DNA of 64,000 nucleotides from Halorhabdus salina (GCF_013839425.1 NZ_JACDNP010000005.1:62001-126000), one strand, 5' to 3'. Numbered from the stretch's first letter, positions 9,033 to 18,223 are shown. Notes: a model not told the origin generated them from the sequence alone. A program made the numbers and translations.

Positions 9033-9719
9033 ATGGACGTGACCTTCCGGGACCGTGGGGTGGTTATTGAGGAGACGCTCGTCATCGCCGACATCCACCT
9101 GGGTCGAGAGCAATCCTCACACGTCGAGCTGTCGGTCGGCTCGGAGCGGTCACTCCGCGATCGTCTCTCGGCGCTCATCGAAGCCCAGAATGTCTCGGAG
9201 GTCGTCGTCGCCGGTGATCTCTTGCACTCGTTTGACTCACTCCCGCCCGGCGTCGCTGACTCCTACACCCAATTCCGGGATGTCGTCACCGATCACGGCT
9301 GCCAGTTGCTCGTGACGCCGGGGAACCACGACGTCCTCCTCGATGCTGTCCGGGACGGTCCGTCGCCTGCCGAATACGAGCTTTCGGACGGTGAGACGGT
9401 CGTCTGTCACGGCCACGAACCGCCAGACACCGACGCCGACCGGTACGTGATCGGCCACGACCATCCGGCGATCGAAATCGAGGGTCAGAAGCGCCCGTGT
9501 TATCTCCGTGGCCCCGGCGCGTACCGCGGGACCGACGTCATCGTGTTGCCGTCGTTCAACGAACTTGTCGCCGGTGTCACGATCAACGACATGAGAGCCG
9601 GTGACTTTCACTCGCCGTTGCTCGAGAACGCCGACGCGTTTCGACCGATCGTCCGGGACGACACGGCCGAAGAGACCCTCACGTTTCCGCCACTCGGCTC
9701 GCTTCGCGAACTGCTCTGA
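9033..9719 (+). CDS. Metallophosphoesterase (archaeal DNA-repair-associated type)
   Basis: A 228-aa calcineurin-like phosphoesterase with all metal-binding blocks in order: ADIHLG (D-x-H), AGDLLHS (GD), GNHD, CHGHE and GHDHP. It should hydrolyse a phosphomonoester or diester with two divalent metals. Size and motif wording match the archaeal phosphoesterase family often encoded beside Lhr-type helicases, but no helicase is adjacent here. The true substrate is unknown. The short membrane protein gene at 9760 follows after 40 bp and has its own TTTTGA box. Confidence 0.85.
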   Translation: MDVTFRDRGVVIEETLVIADIHLGREQSSHVELSVGSERSLRDRLSALIEAQNVSEVVVAGDLLHSFDSLPPGVADSYTQFRDVVTDHGCQLLVTPGNHDVLLDAVRDGPSPAEYELSDGETVVCHGHEPPDTDADRYVIGHDHPAIEIEGQKRPCYLRGPGAYRGTDVIVLPSFNELVAGVTINDMRAGDFHSPLLENADAFRPIVRDDTAEETLTFPPLGSLRELL

Positions 9720-9759
9720 GGGGGCAACGGTTTTGAGCCGTGACGCGGTATTGGATTGT

Positions 9760-9882
9760 ATGGAAGCTGCCGTCCTCATCTTGCTGGGTTCACTGGTCGT
9801 CCTCGGGATTTTGGTGGTGCTGACGCGGTGGCTCGTCCCGAAAACACTCGCTGAAGAACCTGAAAGCGCTGCTGGTCAGTAG
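9760..9882 (+). CDS. 40-aa single-pass membrane protein
   Basis: A 40-residue frame MEAAVLILLGSLVVLGILVV... with one strongly hydrophobic helix (residues 4-22), a positive residue after it (RW) and an acidic tail (LAEEPESAAGQ). TTTTGA at about 9731-9736, 27 bases before the ATG, fits a leaderless promoter. The stop overlaps the end of the convergent flavoprotein gene by seven bases. Function unknown; topology suggests N-out or a small regulator of a larger membrane complex. Confidence 0.5.
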   Translation: MEAAVLILLGSLVVLGILVVLTRWLVPKTLAEEPESAAGQ

Positions 9883-11144
9883 TTCTCACGTGCGCTCTGA
9901 CTGACCAGATCGGCCGCAACCCGACCGCTCTCGAGTGCGCCCTGGATCGAACACCAGCGGGTGTAGTCGCCCGCGAGCACGACCGATCCGTCGGGTGCAG
10001 TCGGCTCCGGTGTCGATGCAAGAAAGCCCGGCGGTTGGTCGAACTGCGCGAAGGGGACGCGTTCGGTTCGACAGTGGGCCAGCCCCGACAGGGATCGCTC
10101 GGGATACCACGAGTCCAGCGTCTCACGGACTTCCCCAAACAGTTGCTCGTCGGTTTCGTCGGGCGTCCCAAGGAATGTTGCCGCAAGCAACTGTTCTCCG
10201 TCGGGCGCGTACTCCGGGGCGACGGACGATAGCTGGGCGACCTGATTGGGTCGGTCGTCGGTAGCGTTCAACAGTAGTCGAGACCCCGTATCCAGCGGTG
10301 TTTCGGAGGGAAGACTCGCATACACCGTCGCACAGCCGCGGGTGCCGGGTGGCGTCTCGACACCGGTCAGTTCCGTGGCAGTCTGTGGATCCGTTGCGAC
10401 GACGACGCTGTCGCTATCGATCGTTTCCCCATCGACCGTGACCGTTCCGTCCGCGCCGACAGCCTCGACCGTCGCCCCGGTTTCGATTCGCGCGCCGGCA
10501 TTCCGCGCCCGGTCGGCGAGTTGCTCGGGGATCGCGCCCATGCCGTCGGCTGGAATCGCCGCCGCGCCGGCCGTGAGCATCTTGAACGTGTACTCGAAGA
10601 CGCGGGCATCCGTCGACAGCGACCGATCAAGGGTGATCCCGCCGTAGAACGGCGCGGCGAATCGGTCGATGAACGCCCGCGAAAAGCCCCGCTCCGCAAG
10701 GAACGTCTTGATCGTCTGATCGGGTCGGTCCGGATCGAGAATGGTCTGGACATCTCTGTGTGCCAGTTCCCGTCGAAGGCGGAGAATCCGTAGCTTGTCC
10801 CCGAAGCGCACGTCGCGATTGAACAGCGTTTGGGTCAGGGTTCTCGGATCCCGGAGGGGATCGGCGAGCACCGATCGCTCGCCGGGTTTCGCGATCGTCG
10901 CCCCTGGCGAGAACCGCCGTAGATCGAGTGCGTCGATATCGAGTTCGCGCTTTACGGCGGGGTACCTGTCGAAGACGACCTGGAAGCCCCGGTCGAACGT
11001 GTACCCGTCTGCGTGCTCGGAGCGGACGCGGCCGCCGACGGTCTCCTCGGCTTCGAAGACGGTCACGTCCCGCCCTGCCTCGGCCAGTCGACTCGCTGCA
11101 ACCAGCCCCGCGAGGCCACCACCAGCGACGGTCACGTCGGTCAT
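9876..11144 (-). CDS. FAD-dependent amine/protoporphyrinogen oxidase-like oxidoreductase
   Basis: A 422-aa flavoprotein of the phytoene desaturase/protoporphyrinogen oxidase/amine oxidase superfamily. The dinucleotide motif GGGLAG is at residues 8-13, VFEAEETVGGR follows, and a C-terminal VVLAGDYT stretch contacts FAD. Family members oxidise or desaturate carotenoids, porphyrins or amines; the substrate here cannot be assigned. The ATG at 11144 is chosen because the FAD strand starts at once, and an AATTTTCC box lies 26-33 bases upstream. Haloarchaea need such enzymes for carotenoids and haem, but no carotenoid or haem gene is adjacent. Confidence 0.8.
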   Translation of the reverse strand: MTDVTVAGGGLAGLVAASRLAEAGRDVTVFEAEETVGGRVRSEHADGYTFDRGFQVVFDRYPAVKRELDIDALDLRRFSPGATIAKPGERSVLADPLRDPRTLTQTLFNRDVRFGDKLRILRLRRELAHRDVQTILDPDRPDQTIKTFLAERGFSRAFIDRFAAPFYGGITLDRSLSTDARVFEYTFKMLTAGAAAIPADGMGAIPEQLADRARNAGARIETGATVEAVGADGTVTVDGETIDSDSVVVATDPQTATELTGVETPPGTRGCATVYASLPSETPLDTGSRLLLNATDDRPNQVAQLSSVAPEYAPDGEQLLAATFLGTPDETDEQLFGEVRETLDSWYPERSLSGLAHCRTERVPFAQFDQPPGFLASTPEPTAPDGSVVLAGDYTRWCSIQGALESGRVAADLVSQSARENY

Positions 11145-11249
11145 GGGCCATCGTTCGACTCCCGCCGGGAAAATTCCACGGGCGCGATGACGACTCACCA
11201 CTCAGTTTCGACCGGACCACACTTGGCGGGGACGCTCTTTGCTGTGAGT

Positions 11250-12425
11250 ATGGACGCCGCGGCGACACCTGTTCAGTTCTGCTGTGTCGAGTGCGATTCG
11301 ATCGCGCCACCGGACGACGTGACACATTCGTGCCCGGACTGTGGCGGGACGGTCCGTGTTACGTTCGATTCGGAGGCGTTGCCCGACGAACCCGGCGATT
11401 TCGCCAGTTCGTCCGAGCCAGGAATCGCCCGGTACTCGAATAGCCTCGACGTTGCTATTGCTGCGGTTGCCATGGGTGCCGGTGGAACGAACCCGATCGA
11501 CTGTCCCGATATAGAGGCGACCCACGACCTCGAATCGCTCTGGATCGTCGACGAGGGGCGCAATCCGACGGGCAGCACCGTCGACCGGGAGATGGCAACT
11601 GCTGTTGGGACGGCCACGGTGCGGGGAGCTAATCGCGTCGTGCTTCCCTCGACGGGCCACGCGGCACAGTCTGTGGCAGCCTACGCTTCTCGGGCGGGCA
11701 TCGAATCGCTGGCCTACGTCCCTTCCCGGACGCCGTTTCTCAATAAGGCGATGGCCAATGTCCACGGCGGCGAGCTCTCGGTTGTCGAAGGGCGCTATAG
11801 CGATGCGCAAAATGCCTACGAAAGTAGCGACGAAGCCGGGTTCCCTGTCGATCCGGGGTCACCGTTCCGCCAGCTCGGTGCCGCGACACTCGCCTGGGAC
11901 GTGCTGGCTGGTCTCGACTGGACGACTCCCGACGTGATCGTCGTGCCCGTTGGTCACGGGCAGCGATTGGCTGGCGTTCAAGCTGGCCTGACAGCGGCCA
12001 GCGACGCTGGATACGTCGAATCAGTCCCGCGACTGTACGCCGTCCAACCCGAGGGATGTGCACCCATTGTCGAAGCGTGGCACTCAGAGACATCGATTGA
12101 CTCGGTTGCCGTGCCTGACACCGTTCTCGGGCCGCTGGAGATCCCCGAACCGGCCCTCGGATCAGTTGCACTGAGCGCTATCAGGGAATCCGGGGGCGGC
12201 GTGGCAACGGTCTCGGACGATGCTGCTCTCGCGGCGGCTGTCGACGCGAACGCTTCGGCCGGCATCGAGTGCAGTGCCACGGGTGGCGTCGCACTGGCTG
12301 GTCTCGACAAACTGGTCGAACGCGGTTCGATTGCACAAGGCGAGTCAGTCCTCCTCATCGATCCGCTGGCTGCCGCTGGAGAGAGTGATATTCTGCGAAG
12401 CCATTTGATGAGTCGCGGTGTTTGA
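11250..12425 (+). CDS. Threonine-synthase-like PLP-fold protein lacking the catalytic lysine
   Basis: A 391-aa protein. An N-terminal zinc ribbon (Cys12, Cys15, Cys28, Cys31) precedes a fold-type II PLP-enzyme domain, as in archaeal threonine synthases. The family motif NPTGSFKDR is here NPTGSTVDR (residues 105-113): the PLP-binding Lys is Val111. The cofactor-phosphate and glycine loops are also altered (STGHAAQ for SSGNAG; VPVGHGQ for VPVGNGG). The fold is kept but catalysis by Schiff base is not expected. A regulatory, scaffold or other role is possible. A more upstream start at 11187 exists; 11250 places the zinc ribbon at the N-terminus. Confidence 0.82.
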   Translation: MDAAATPVQFCCVECDSIAPPDDVTHSCPDCGGTVRVTFDSEALPDEPGDFASSSEPGIARYSNSLDVAIAAVAMGAGGTNPIDCPDIEATHDLESLWIVDEGRNPTGSTVDREMATAVGTATVRGANRVVLPSTGHAAQSVAAYASRAGIESLAYVPSRTPFLNKAMANVHGGELSVVEGRYSDAQNAYESSDEAGFPVDPGSPFRQLGAATLAWDVLAGLDWTTPDVIVVPVGHGQRLAGVQAGLTAASDAGYVESVPRLYAVQPEGCAPIVEAWHSETSIDSVAVPDTVLGPLEIPEPALGSVALSAIRESGGGVATVSDDAALAAAVDANASAGIECSATGGVALAGLDKLVERGSIAQGESVLLIDPLAAAGESDILRSHLMSRGV

Positions 12426-12464
12426 TCGGTCGGTGCGACCGTTCAGGGCGTACTCGGCGCCGGA

Positions 12465-13220
12465 TCAGCCGATGTATCGCAGGTCTTCGTCAGTTGGGGC
12501 AGACGCATTGCCCTCCATCTCCTGGATCTTTCGGACGACATCTTCCATCTCGTCGGCACGGTCTTCGAGTGACCCGTAGTCGACCTCGAAGCCCAGGACC
12601 CCCTGGAGCACTTCAAGCACTGCCTGGGCGCTTTTCGGATCGACGAGATACCCCGATGTCTCGCCCATGAGGCACGCCGCCGGCAGGTCACGGCGCTGGC
12701 CCAGGCCGAGCAACAGCCCGGAAACGCCGACGATTCCTCCCGCTGGTTCGTTCTCGCGGAACTCGACGCCGACGTCTTCGAGTTCGTCAGTCAGTCCGTC
12801 GGTCGTCGACGCGCCGATCACGTCATACTCCTCGATGAGTTCGCCGGTCGGGACGCCACCCAGCGCGAAGATTCGCTCGACATCGAATTCGTCTCCGACG
12901 TCCAGGAACGCGTCGACGAGGCCGTAGTGGCCAACGTTGTCCTGGGCCTGGTGATCACCTGAGAGGACAAGCATATCTTGGCCGTCCTCCGGCGAGATGG
13001 CGTGAAACTCGGCACTCGCGAGTTCGATACCGTCGTCGTCGACGGTCACCTGCGGGGGAAAATGCTGGGAGTAAACCCGCCGGACCGGGGTGCTATCGAG
13101 CTCTTCGAGTAAGTGTTCGACAGCGAGCTTCCCGACGTGGCCGACGCCGGGGAGCCCTTCGATCAGCACCGGCGACTCCAGCTCTACCGCTTCGAGCGTC
13201 TCGATCTCGTACTCGTCCAT
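12465..13220 (-). CDS. PAC2-family proteasome assembly chaperone-like protein
   Basis: A 251-aa PAC2-domain protein: LIEGLPGVGHVGKLAVEHL at residues 19-37 is the family hallmark, FALGGVPTG lies mid-protein, and a helical acidic C-terminal tail follows. Eukaryal PAC2 helps assemble the 20S proteasome; archaeal homologues (PbaA/PbaB group) are related but their role is less certain. It is the last gene of the rpl44e-rps27e-aIF2alpha-nop10-PAC2 unit, starting five bases after nop10 ends, so it is almost certainly co-transcribed with translation genes. Confidence 0.88.
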   Translation of the reverse strand: MDEYEIETLEAVELESPVLIEGLPGVGHVGKLAVEHLLEELDSTPVRRVYSQHFPPQVTVDDDGIELASAEFHAISPEDGQDMLVLSGDHQAQDNVGHYGLVDAFLDVGDEFDVERIFALGGVPTGELIEEYDVIGASTTDGLTDELEDVGVEFRENEPAGGIVGVSGLLLGLGQRRDLPAACLMGETSGYLVDPKSAQAVLEVLQGVLGFEVDYGSLEDRADEMEDVVRKIQEMEGNASAPTDEDLRYIG

Positions 13221-13225
13221 ACGGT

Positions 13226-13408
13226 TTATTCCCGATTGCGGCGCTTAAGTGCGCGTCGATACTCACCGTTTGGATCTTCCGGAGAGAAGGGTGCAGGCGC
13301 GGTGTTTTCGGTCGGTTCTCCACACGCGGGGCAAGAATCAGCAAGCGTGTATACCGGGCGTTCGTGGCGGTCGCGCCAGGCCGCACACACCCGGATGTCG
13401 GCTTTCAT
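13226..13408 (-). CDS. nop10: H/ACA RNP protein Nop10
   Basis: A 60-aa protein of the archaeal Nop10 family, a structural subunit of the H/ACA ribonucleoprotein that guides Cbf5 pseudouridylation of rRNA. The SCPACGE zinc-binding pair is near residue 27, and [12 protein letters not shown] matches the conserved helix that contacts Cbf5. The first zinc knuckle has only one Cys (VCAAW), a deviation I believe is usual in haloarchaea. Its start overlaps the end of the aIF2-alpha gene by four bases, implying translational coupling. Confidence 0.93.
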   Translation of the reverse strand: MKADIRVCAAWRDRHERPVYTLADSCPACGEPTENTAPAPFSPEDPNGEYRRALKRRNRE

Positions 13409-14205
13409 TCCTCGTCGGTGTTGCGCTCGCGATGGAAGTGGCCGGTGCCACCGAGGTCGGCGATCGCTTCGCTCGCTCGATCTGCACTGTCTTCGAGGGC
13501 CGTCTCGGCGGTCTTGTAGTCGGGGGCCTGGACCTCGAGGCGGTACTCGGGCGCACCGACGTAGGTCACGTCCAGATCAATCTCCTCGGACACCTCGCCG
13601 TTCCCTTCCGCGGCCTGCAGGGCCTCTTTGACGGCGTCGACGCCGTCACTATCGGGGCAAGTCAAGTCGACGTAGCCGGTGACTTTCACGTACGGCACCG
13701 AGACGTTCTCCCGGGCCGTCTGGACGATCGCGTCGATGTCCTCATCGTCAAGGTCGCTGTCTTCGAGCGCTTCCGTACCGTGGATGGCGGCTTGCTCGAA
13801 GCCGTCGTACATTGAGCCGAACCCAGAGAGGAGTTCCTCGGCGATGGTACCGTAGGTGTCGTCGTCGATGTCCTCGCCGAAGGCGATCGTCATCCAGTTG
13901 TCGGCCTTCTGCTCGTTTTTCCACTCCTGGATCTTCTCTTTGCGTTGATGATCGTTGACGTCCTTGATCGAGAGGTCGATCTGTTGGGCGTCTTGATCGA
14001 TGTCTAAGACCTTCGCAACGACGGTCTGGCCTTCGTTGACGTGGTCGCGAACGTTCTTGATCCACCCGGAGGCGACCTCGCTGATGTGGGCCAGCCCGCG
14101 CTTGTCGTCATACTCCTGGAGGTCGACGAAGACGCCGAAGTCTTCAATTTCGTCGACGCGACCCACGACGAGTTCGCCTGGATCGGGCCAGCCGCTGAAC
14201 TTCAT
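13405..14205 (-). CDS. Translation initiation factor aIF2 subunit alpha
   Basis: A 266-aa subunit of the aIF2 heterotrimer, which brings initiator Met-tRNA to the small ribosomal subunit. Residues 1-85 are the S1-type OB domain ([29 protein letters not shown]); a helical middle domain and an alpha/beta C-terminal domain follow. A long acidic tail ends in RERNTDEE. The ATG at 14205 is the start of the S1 fold and overlaps the rps27e stop by four bases. An upstream extension in the same frame is Arg-rich and spurious. Confidence 0.96.
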   Translation of the reverse strand: MKFSGWPDPGELVVGRVDEIEDFGVFVDLQEYDDKRGLAHISEVASGWIKNVRDHVNEGQTVVAKVLDIDQDAQQIDLSIKDVNDHQRKEKIQEWKNEQKADNWMTIAFGEDIDDDTYGTIAEELLSGFGSMYDGFEQAAIHGTEALEDSDLDDEDIDAIVQTARENVSVPYVKVTGYVDLTCPDSDGVDAVKEALQAAEGNGEVSEEIDLDVTYVGAPEYRLEVQAPDYKTAETALEDSADRASEAIADLGGTGHFHRERNTDEE

Positions 14206-14375
14206 CGTTGCTCGACGGCTTCGATCACGTCGCCTTCGATCTCGGCTTTCCCGCCAGTCGGGCGGACCAGCGTGTGCCCGCAAACGGCACACGCGATCTC
14301 GCTTGCGGCCTTGCCGAAGACGACCTGTTCGTTCTCACAGTCCGGACAGCGCACGTTGTAGAAGCTCCCAGCCAT
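14202..14375 (-). CDS. rps27e: Ribosomal protein S27e
   Basis: A 57-aa zinc-ribbon protein of the small ribosomal subunit. [13 protein letters not shown] opens the protein, the second pair is CAVCG, and it ends in a short acidic helix (IEAVEQR). The ATG at 14375 is two bases beyond the end of rpl44e, and its stop overlaps the aIF2-alpha start, showing a tightly packed translation operon. Confidence 0.95.
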   Translation of the reverse strand: MAGSFYNVRCPDCENEQVVFGKAASEIACAVCGHTLVRPTGGKAEIEGDVIEAVEQR

Positions 14376-14377
14376 GG

Positions 14378-14659
14378 TTATTCCTGGAACTCCAGTCGAC
14401 CGGCGCGCCATCCCTCACGGAGGTGGGCGTTGCCACACTCCGAGCAGCGGTAGGTCAGGTTGGTCTTCTTCGTCGGCTTGTCGCCACCGGGAACCTTCGA
14501 GAACTTGCCGCTGTTCCCGATACCCGATTGGCGCTCGCGCTGCCGACCGTTGACCTTCGTCATTCCCGTGGCTCGGCCCTGTCGGACCTTCTCGACCTCG
14601 TGTTCGTGATGTTCGTTACAGTTGGGGCAATAGGTGTTAAACCGGCGTGGCATCTCCAT
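14378..14659 (-). CDS. rpl44e: Ribosomal protein L44e
   Basis: A 93-aa large-subunit ribosomal protein beginning [14 protein letters not shown], with the second zinc pair CSEC near residue 72. It binds at the E site of the archaeal ribosome. It is the first gene of the five-gene block. A TTTTAAG box about 35-42 bases upstream of the ATG suggests a short leader. The start at 14659 agrees with the usual haloarchaeal N-terminus; Met3 is an alternative. Confidence 0.95.
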   Translation of the reverse strand: MEMPRRFNTYCPNCNEHHEHEVEKVRQGRATGMTKVNGRQRERQSGIGNSGKFSKVPGGDKPTKKTNLTYRCSECGNAHLREGWRAGRLEFQE

Positions 14660-14795
14660 GATATCGACCTTGCGGGTGGATTGGACAGCGCTGCTTAAAA
14701 CCCGTTTGGTTCCGAAGCGGCACAGCCCCGTGACGAGAGCCGTTCACATACCGAAACAGCCCCATCTCCCTGGCCACGTTGTGGCCTCCGAAGCG

Positions 14796-14803
14796 CTTAA
14801 TGC
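14796..14803 (+). promoter_or_regulatory. TATA-like box of HAH_0734-like gene
   Basis: GCTTAATG lies about 28-35 bases before the ATG at 14831, the usual distance for a leaderless haloarchaeal transcript. Confidence 0.45.
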
Positions 14804-14830
14804 CGTCATGGGCGAAGCCCAGCCAACTGC

Positions 14831-15082
14831 ATGAAGCGACTCATCGTCCGTGGTGAACCCGGGATGCGAAAGGGCGCAACTATCGAATACGACGGCGAAC
14901 AGTACGTCTGCTTCGGGATCACCCGGCAGGGCGACTGGCACGGGCCAGAGCGCCCACAGCTATGGTGTACGATCGGCACGGAAGACGAACAAGAGGACTT
15001 CGAACTGCGGAATTTCATCCCGATGCACTTAGAGACAGAAAGTGCCGACGCCGAGGCGATCACGGTCGTCGAAGCGGCCTGA
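14831..15082 (+). CDS. HAH_0734-like conserved haloarchaeal protein
   Basis: An 83-aa protein opening MKRLIVRGEPGMRKGA, with the conserved-looking segment RQGDWHGPERPQLW in the middle. I recall this as the HAH_0734 family of haloarchaea, of unknown function. It is acidic and soluble, with no Cys pair. It stands alone between the divergent ribosomal protein operon and the convergent DUF2298 gene. A leaderless promoter is likely. Confidence 0.72.
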   Translation: MKRLIVRGEPGMRKGATIEYDGEQYVCFGITRQGDWHGPERPQLWCTIGTEDEQEDFELRNFIPMHLETESADAEAITVVEAA

Positions 15083-15090
15083 GTCTCGTT

Positions 15091-17349
15091 CTACTGCGGA
15101 GATCCGTCCAGCGCTGACTGATCGACTCGATAGATCGTCACGTCCCCGAACGTTTCTTCGACGGTGACTGCGTCCAGGTCTTGGATTGTCATTTCGGGAT
15201 ACGCTTCGCGTTCCAGCGGCCCGACGTAGATCAACTCGACGTCGTAGGCCGCCAGAAGCGATCGCTGGCGCTCGGGCGGCCCGGTGAATATCGTTTCGAC
15301 GTCGGTGACGCGATTCCAGTAGGCGTCAGTTCCGCGATACCCGACCTCGTGGACCCACCCAGCGAGCGTCGGTATGCCAGTCAGACTCGACGGCGCGTTG
15401 ACCCACTGGTAGATGCTCGTTCCGGGCTTCGAGACCATGTTTGGCTGCCCTTCGACGGTTTCCCCCATCCATTGGATCGCGTCGTATTCGTCGGGATGGT
15501 ACGCCTCAGCGAATGCGAGTGCATCGAGTGTCGGATCGTCGGTCTGGGCGTATCCACCCTCGGCTCTGAAGTGGTCAGACATGGCCAGGCCACCGTACAT
15601 CGCCGTCGACATCAGTAAGATAGCCGCGAGCACGCCGAATGCACGCCGCCATCTCGGTCCATCGAGGCCAAGTGATGGGCGTCGATCGGCAAACAACCCG
15701 ACCAGTGTAACCCCCATCGCCGTTGCCAGGAGCACCCAGACCTGCATGTAGGTCTTGAAGACGGTGTTCATCCGACCCGGACCCGCCTGCTCTTTGACGT
15801 AGACGAACTCGACAAGCAACGCGAGTCCGGCCCCGCCGAGGACCAAGACGGTCTCGAATCCGGGTGTTGGGAGGTCTTCATACTCGCCGAGTCGACCGAG
15901 TAGCCAGCCGACGATCAACAGGGGGACGAACAGCGCGACGGCTGCAGCATCGACGACCAGCGAAAGGAAGACGATCGTGCCGACCAGGGCGACTGCCCGG
16001 AGCGGTCGCTGGAATTGCGGTCTCGCGTAGCGAGCGTAATACAGCGCAAAAACTGCCAGGAACGCCCCGTAGACGATCAAGAGGACGCCCAGTCCACTGC
16101 GCTCCGGGAGCCAGCCGATCCCGCGCTGTCCGCTTGCTGCTTGCAGCCAGAAGGGAATGGACAGCGCGCCCCCGATCGCCAGCACGCCGATGCCGGAGAT
16201 GCCGGCAAGTACGTGGCGAGTAAGTTCACGTCGTGCCCATCCGCCGGCGTCGGTCAGTCTACGTGCCCCAGCGGGGAGCAGCGACGCAGGACTGGCCGGA
16301 GCGAGCGCGACTGTCAGGACGGTCAAGCCGCCGATCGAGGGGAACGACCACGTGTTGACGACAGCAATCATCGCCGCTAACGGCCCCAGTGACGCAAGCA
16401 ATGCGAGCCGTCGACCCCATTGCTGGGCTGGCGTCCGGTAGTAGCCGTACAGGATCGTCGCCCCCAGCAACAGGAAGGGCGTACTCATCATGTGGGCGTG
16501 CATGTCGCCGTTGAGCCAGGCGAACAACGGGAACTCGTTGATCGTTCCTGGGATGATGCGACTCGACCACCAGTAGTTGAACTCGCTGATGCTGATTGCC
16601 ACTCCCCGCAGTTCGAGTTCGAGTATCCCAGCGATCGCCTCGGAGATTGCCCCTGGCAATACCAGGAAGATCATCTTCGCCGGAACAAGCAGGTTACTCG
16701 CGAACCCGACGAAAAAGGCCGACGCACCGCCGGCGAGACGTGCAGGGTAGCCTCGCTCTGCAGCGATGGACTTTGACAGACCGTAGGCTGCCGTAACTAC
16801 CATCGCGTAGAAGCCCGCGTGTGCGAGATTGTAGGCGAACCGTGCTGACGTGTTTGTCAACCGCGCCAGTAGCGACGCCACCAGATGGCCGCCATAGTAG
16901 TACTGGACCGATTCACCCGCGAACCACATGTCCTCTGGTGGGAGCGTGTTCGCCCGCAGCAACGACTGGAGCAAGCCGAAATCGAGGAACTTCTCACCGC
17001 CGCCGGGGTGGACGGCCGGATCGACTGCTCTGACCGCCACCATGAACAGAAATGCGACAGTGAATACAGCCGCTGTTTCGAGGTATATCGAGCGGTCGAT
17101 TTCGGATCCGCGCTGCCGAGCCAGGAGTGCGATTCCCCCAAGGACCCCGATCCCAGCCCAGAGTCCGATGGTGATCGACACCCGACCGAGAAAGTACGTC
17201 ACGATCCAGATGATCGCCAGTGCTGCCGGGATTGCGACGCCTGCTCCGCGATCGTCGAGACGCGAGAACACCGCACTCGTGATCGACATGCCGATAACGA
17301 GCAGTCCCAGATAGGCGACCAACCAGACGGCGACGGACCCAAATTCCAT
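15091..17349 (-). CDS. DUF2298 (YYY-motif) multi-pass membrane protein
   Basis: A 752-aa integral membrane protein with about a dozen or more hydrophobic helices and the YYYGG motif near residue 140 that names the Chlor_Arch_YYY/DUF2298 family. The fold resembles GT-C glycosyltransferases, and the gene lies divergent to a GT2 glycosyltransferase and GtrA, so a role in polyprenyl-linked sugar transfer to surface glycoproteins is plausible but unproven. The ATG at 17349 is preferred over a TTG at 17361 because CCTAAAC (17373-17379) sits about 27 bases upstream on the minus strand. The C-terminal 160 residues are soluble and probably outside the cell. Confidence 0.88.
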   Translation of the reverse strand: MEFGSVAVWLVAYLGLLVIGMSITSAVFSRLDDRGAGVAIPAALAIIWIVTYFLGRVSITIGLWAGIGVLGGIALLARQRGSEIDRSIYLETAAVFTVAFLFMVAVRAVDPAVHPGGGEKFLDFGLLQSLLRANTLPPEDMWFAGESVQYYYGGHLVASLLARLTNTSARFAYNLAHAGFYAMVVTAAYGLSKSIAAERGYPARLAGGASAFFVGFASNLLVPAKMIFLVLPGAISEAIAGILELELRGVAISISEFNYWWSSRIIPGTINEFPLFAWLNGDMHAHMMSTPFLLLGATILYGYYRTPAQQWGRRLALLASLGPLAAMIAVVNTWSFPSIGGLTVLTVALAPASPASLLPAGARRLTDAGGWARRELTRHVLAGISGIGVLAIGGALSIPFWLQAASGQRGIGWLPERSGLGVLLIVYGAFLAVFALYYARYARPQFQRPLRAVALVGTIVFLSLVVDAAAVALFVPLLIVGWLLGRLGEYEDLPTPGFETVLVLGGAGLALLVEFVYVKEQAGPGRMNTVFKTYMQVWVLLATAMGVTLVGLFADRRPSLGLDGPRWRRAFGVLAAILLMSTAMYGGLAMSDHFRAEGGYAQTDDPTLDALAFAEAYHPDEYDAIQWMGETVEGQPNMVSKPGTSIYQWVNAPSSLTGIPTLAGWVHEVGYRGTDAYWNRVTDVETIFTGPPERQRSLLAAYDVELIYVGPLEREAYPEMTIQDLDAVTVEETFGDVTIYRVDQSALDGSPQ

Positions 17350-17372
17350 CACACGCGACAACGAGTAAGTTC

Positions 17373-17379
17373 CCTAAAC
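17373..17379 (-). promoter_or_regulatory. TATA-like box deciding DUF2298 start
   Basis: GTTTAGG on the minus strand centres 27 bases upstream of the ATG at 17349. With leaderless transcription this makes 17349 the first codon and excludes the TTG at 17361. Confidence 0.45.
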
Positions 17380-17422
17380 GTCTTGTGAAGTTCCCTCTGG
17401 GTGTGGTCGGGAATTCGAACTG

Positions 17423-17430
17423 TTTTTAGT
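17423..17430 (+). promoter_or_regulatory. TATA-like box of GT2/gtrA operon
   Basis: TTTTTAGT lies 23-30 bases before the ATG at 17453. It is the divergent partner of the box at 17373-17379; the two are only about 45 bp apart, so the glycosylation genes may be co-regulated. Confidence 0.45.
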
Positions 17431-17452
17431 CGTTCCCGCGAAGGCACATCTA

Positions 17453-18223
17453 ATGAGTCGGTCCGTCGGACTCGTCGTGCCGGCCTATCGCCCTGACGTC
17501 CCTGCCCTCGAATCGTACGTGGCCGCCATTCAATCAGCGGTCGACCCCGAAACGGTGCGTATCGAACTCGACGATCCACGGGACGAGACGATTGAACAAC
17601 TCGAAACGCTTGATGTCAGTGTCAACGCCGTCCCGTACCGACGCGGGAAGGGTGCAGCGATCACGGCGGGGTTCGAAGCCCTCGAGACGGATGTCCTCGC
17701 ATTCGCCGACGCCGACGGTTCGACGCCTGCCGAGTCACTTGCGGCCGTCATCGAGCCGATAACAGCTGATCGGGCCGATCTTACAGCGGGGTCGCGTCGC
17801 CATCCCGAAGCCACGATCCAGTCACATCAGACGTTTGCCAGACGATTCATGGGTGATGGGTTCGCGTGGTTCGCTCGCCGGATGCTCGATGCCGAACTGT
17901 ACGATTACCAGTGTGGTGCCAAGGCGATTTCGGCCCCCGCGTGGTCAGAAGTGCGTGGCCATCTCTTCGAACCAGGGTTTGCCTGGGACGTCGAACTGGT
18001 GGCAATCGCTGGTGCGCTTGACCTCCGCATCGCTGAAGTGCCGATTACCTGGGAAGACAAGCCAGGGTCGACGGTCTCGCCTGTTCGGACGTCACTCGAT
18101 CTGGCTGGGGCTGTCTTTGCGGCCCGACACCGCGCGAAGCGAATCAGGGATAGTCGCCTTCACCGGATGATCGCATCCCGCCGGAGTGAATCGACCGCGC
18201 TCGTCGACCGGGAGAGTCAATGA
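17453..18223 (+). CDS. Family 2 glycosyltransferase (dolichol-phosphate sugar synthase-like)
   Basis: A 256-aa GT-A enzyme with GLVVPAYRPD near residues 6-15, a YRRGKGAAI loop (residues 62-70) and the metal-binding DADG motif (FADADGSTP), followed by QCGAKA and a WDVELV acceptor-side segment. No transmembrane helices follow, so it resembles soluble dolichyl-phosphate glucose/mannose synthases that charge a lipid carrier in the cytoplasm. The next gene, gtrA, overlaps its end by four bases; GtrA proteins may flip such carriers. Together with the divergent DUF2298 protein this looks like a surface-glycosylation unit. Confidence 0.88.
   Translation: MSRSVGLVVPAYRPDVPALESYVAAIQSAVDPETVRIELDDPRDETIEQLETLDVSVNAVPYRRGKGAAITAGFEALETDVLAFADADGSTPAESLAAVIEPITADRADLTAGSRRHPEATIQSHQTFARRFMGDGFAWFARRMLDAELYDYQCGAKAISAPAWSEVRGHLFEPGFAWDVELVAIAGALDLRIAEVPITWEDKPGSTVSPVRTSLDLAGAVFAARHRAKRIRDSRLHRMIASRRSESTALVDRESQ

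Noticed and set aside
13113-13815. Plus-strand frames over aIF2-alpha, nop10 and PAC2
   Set aside because: They are antisense to five unmistakable translation-related genes.
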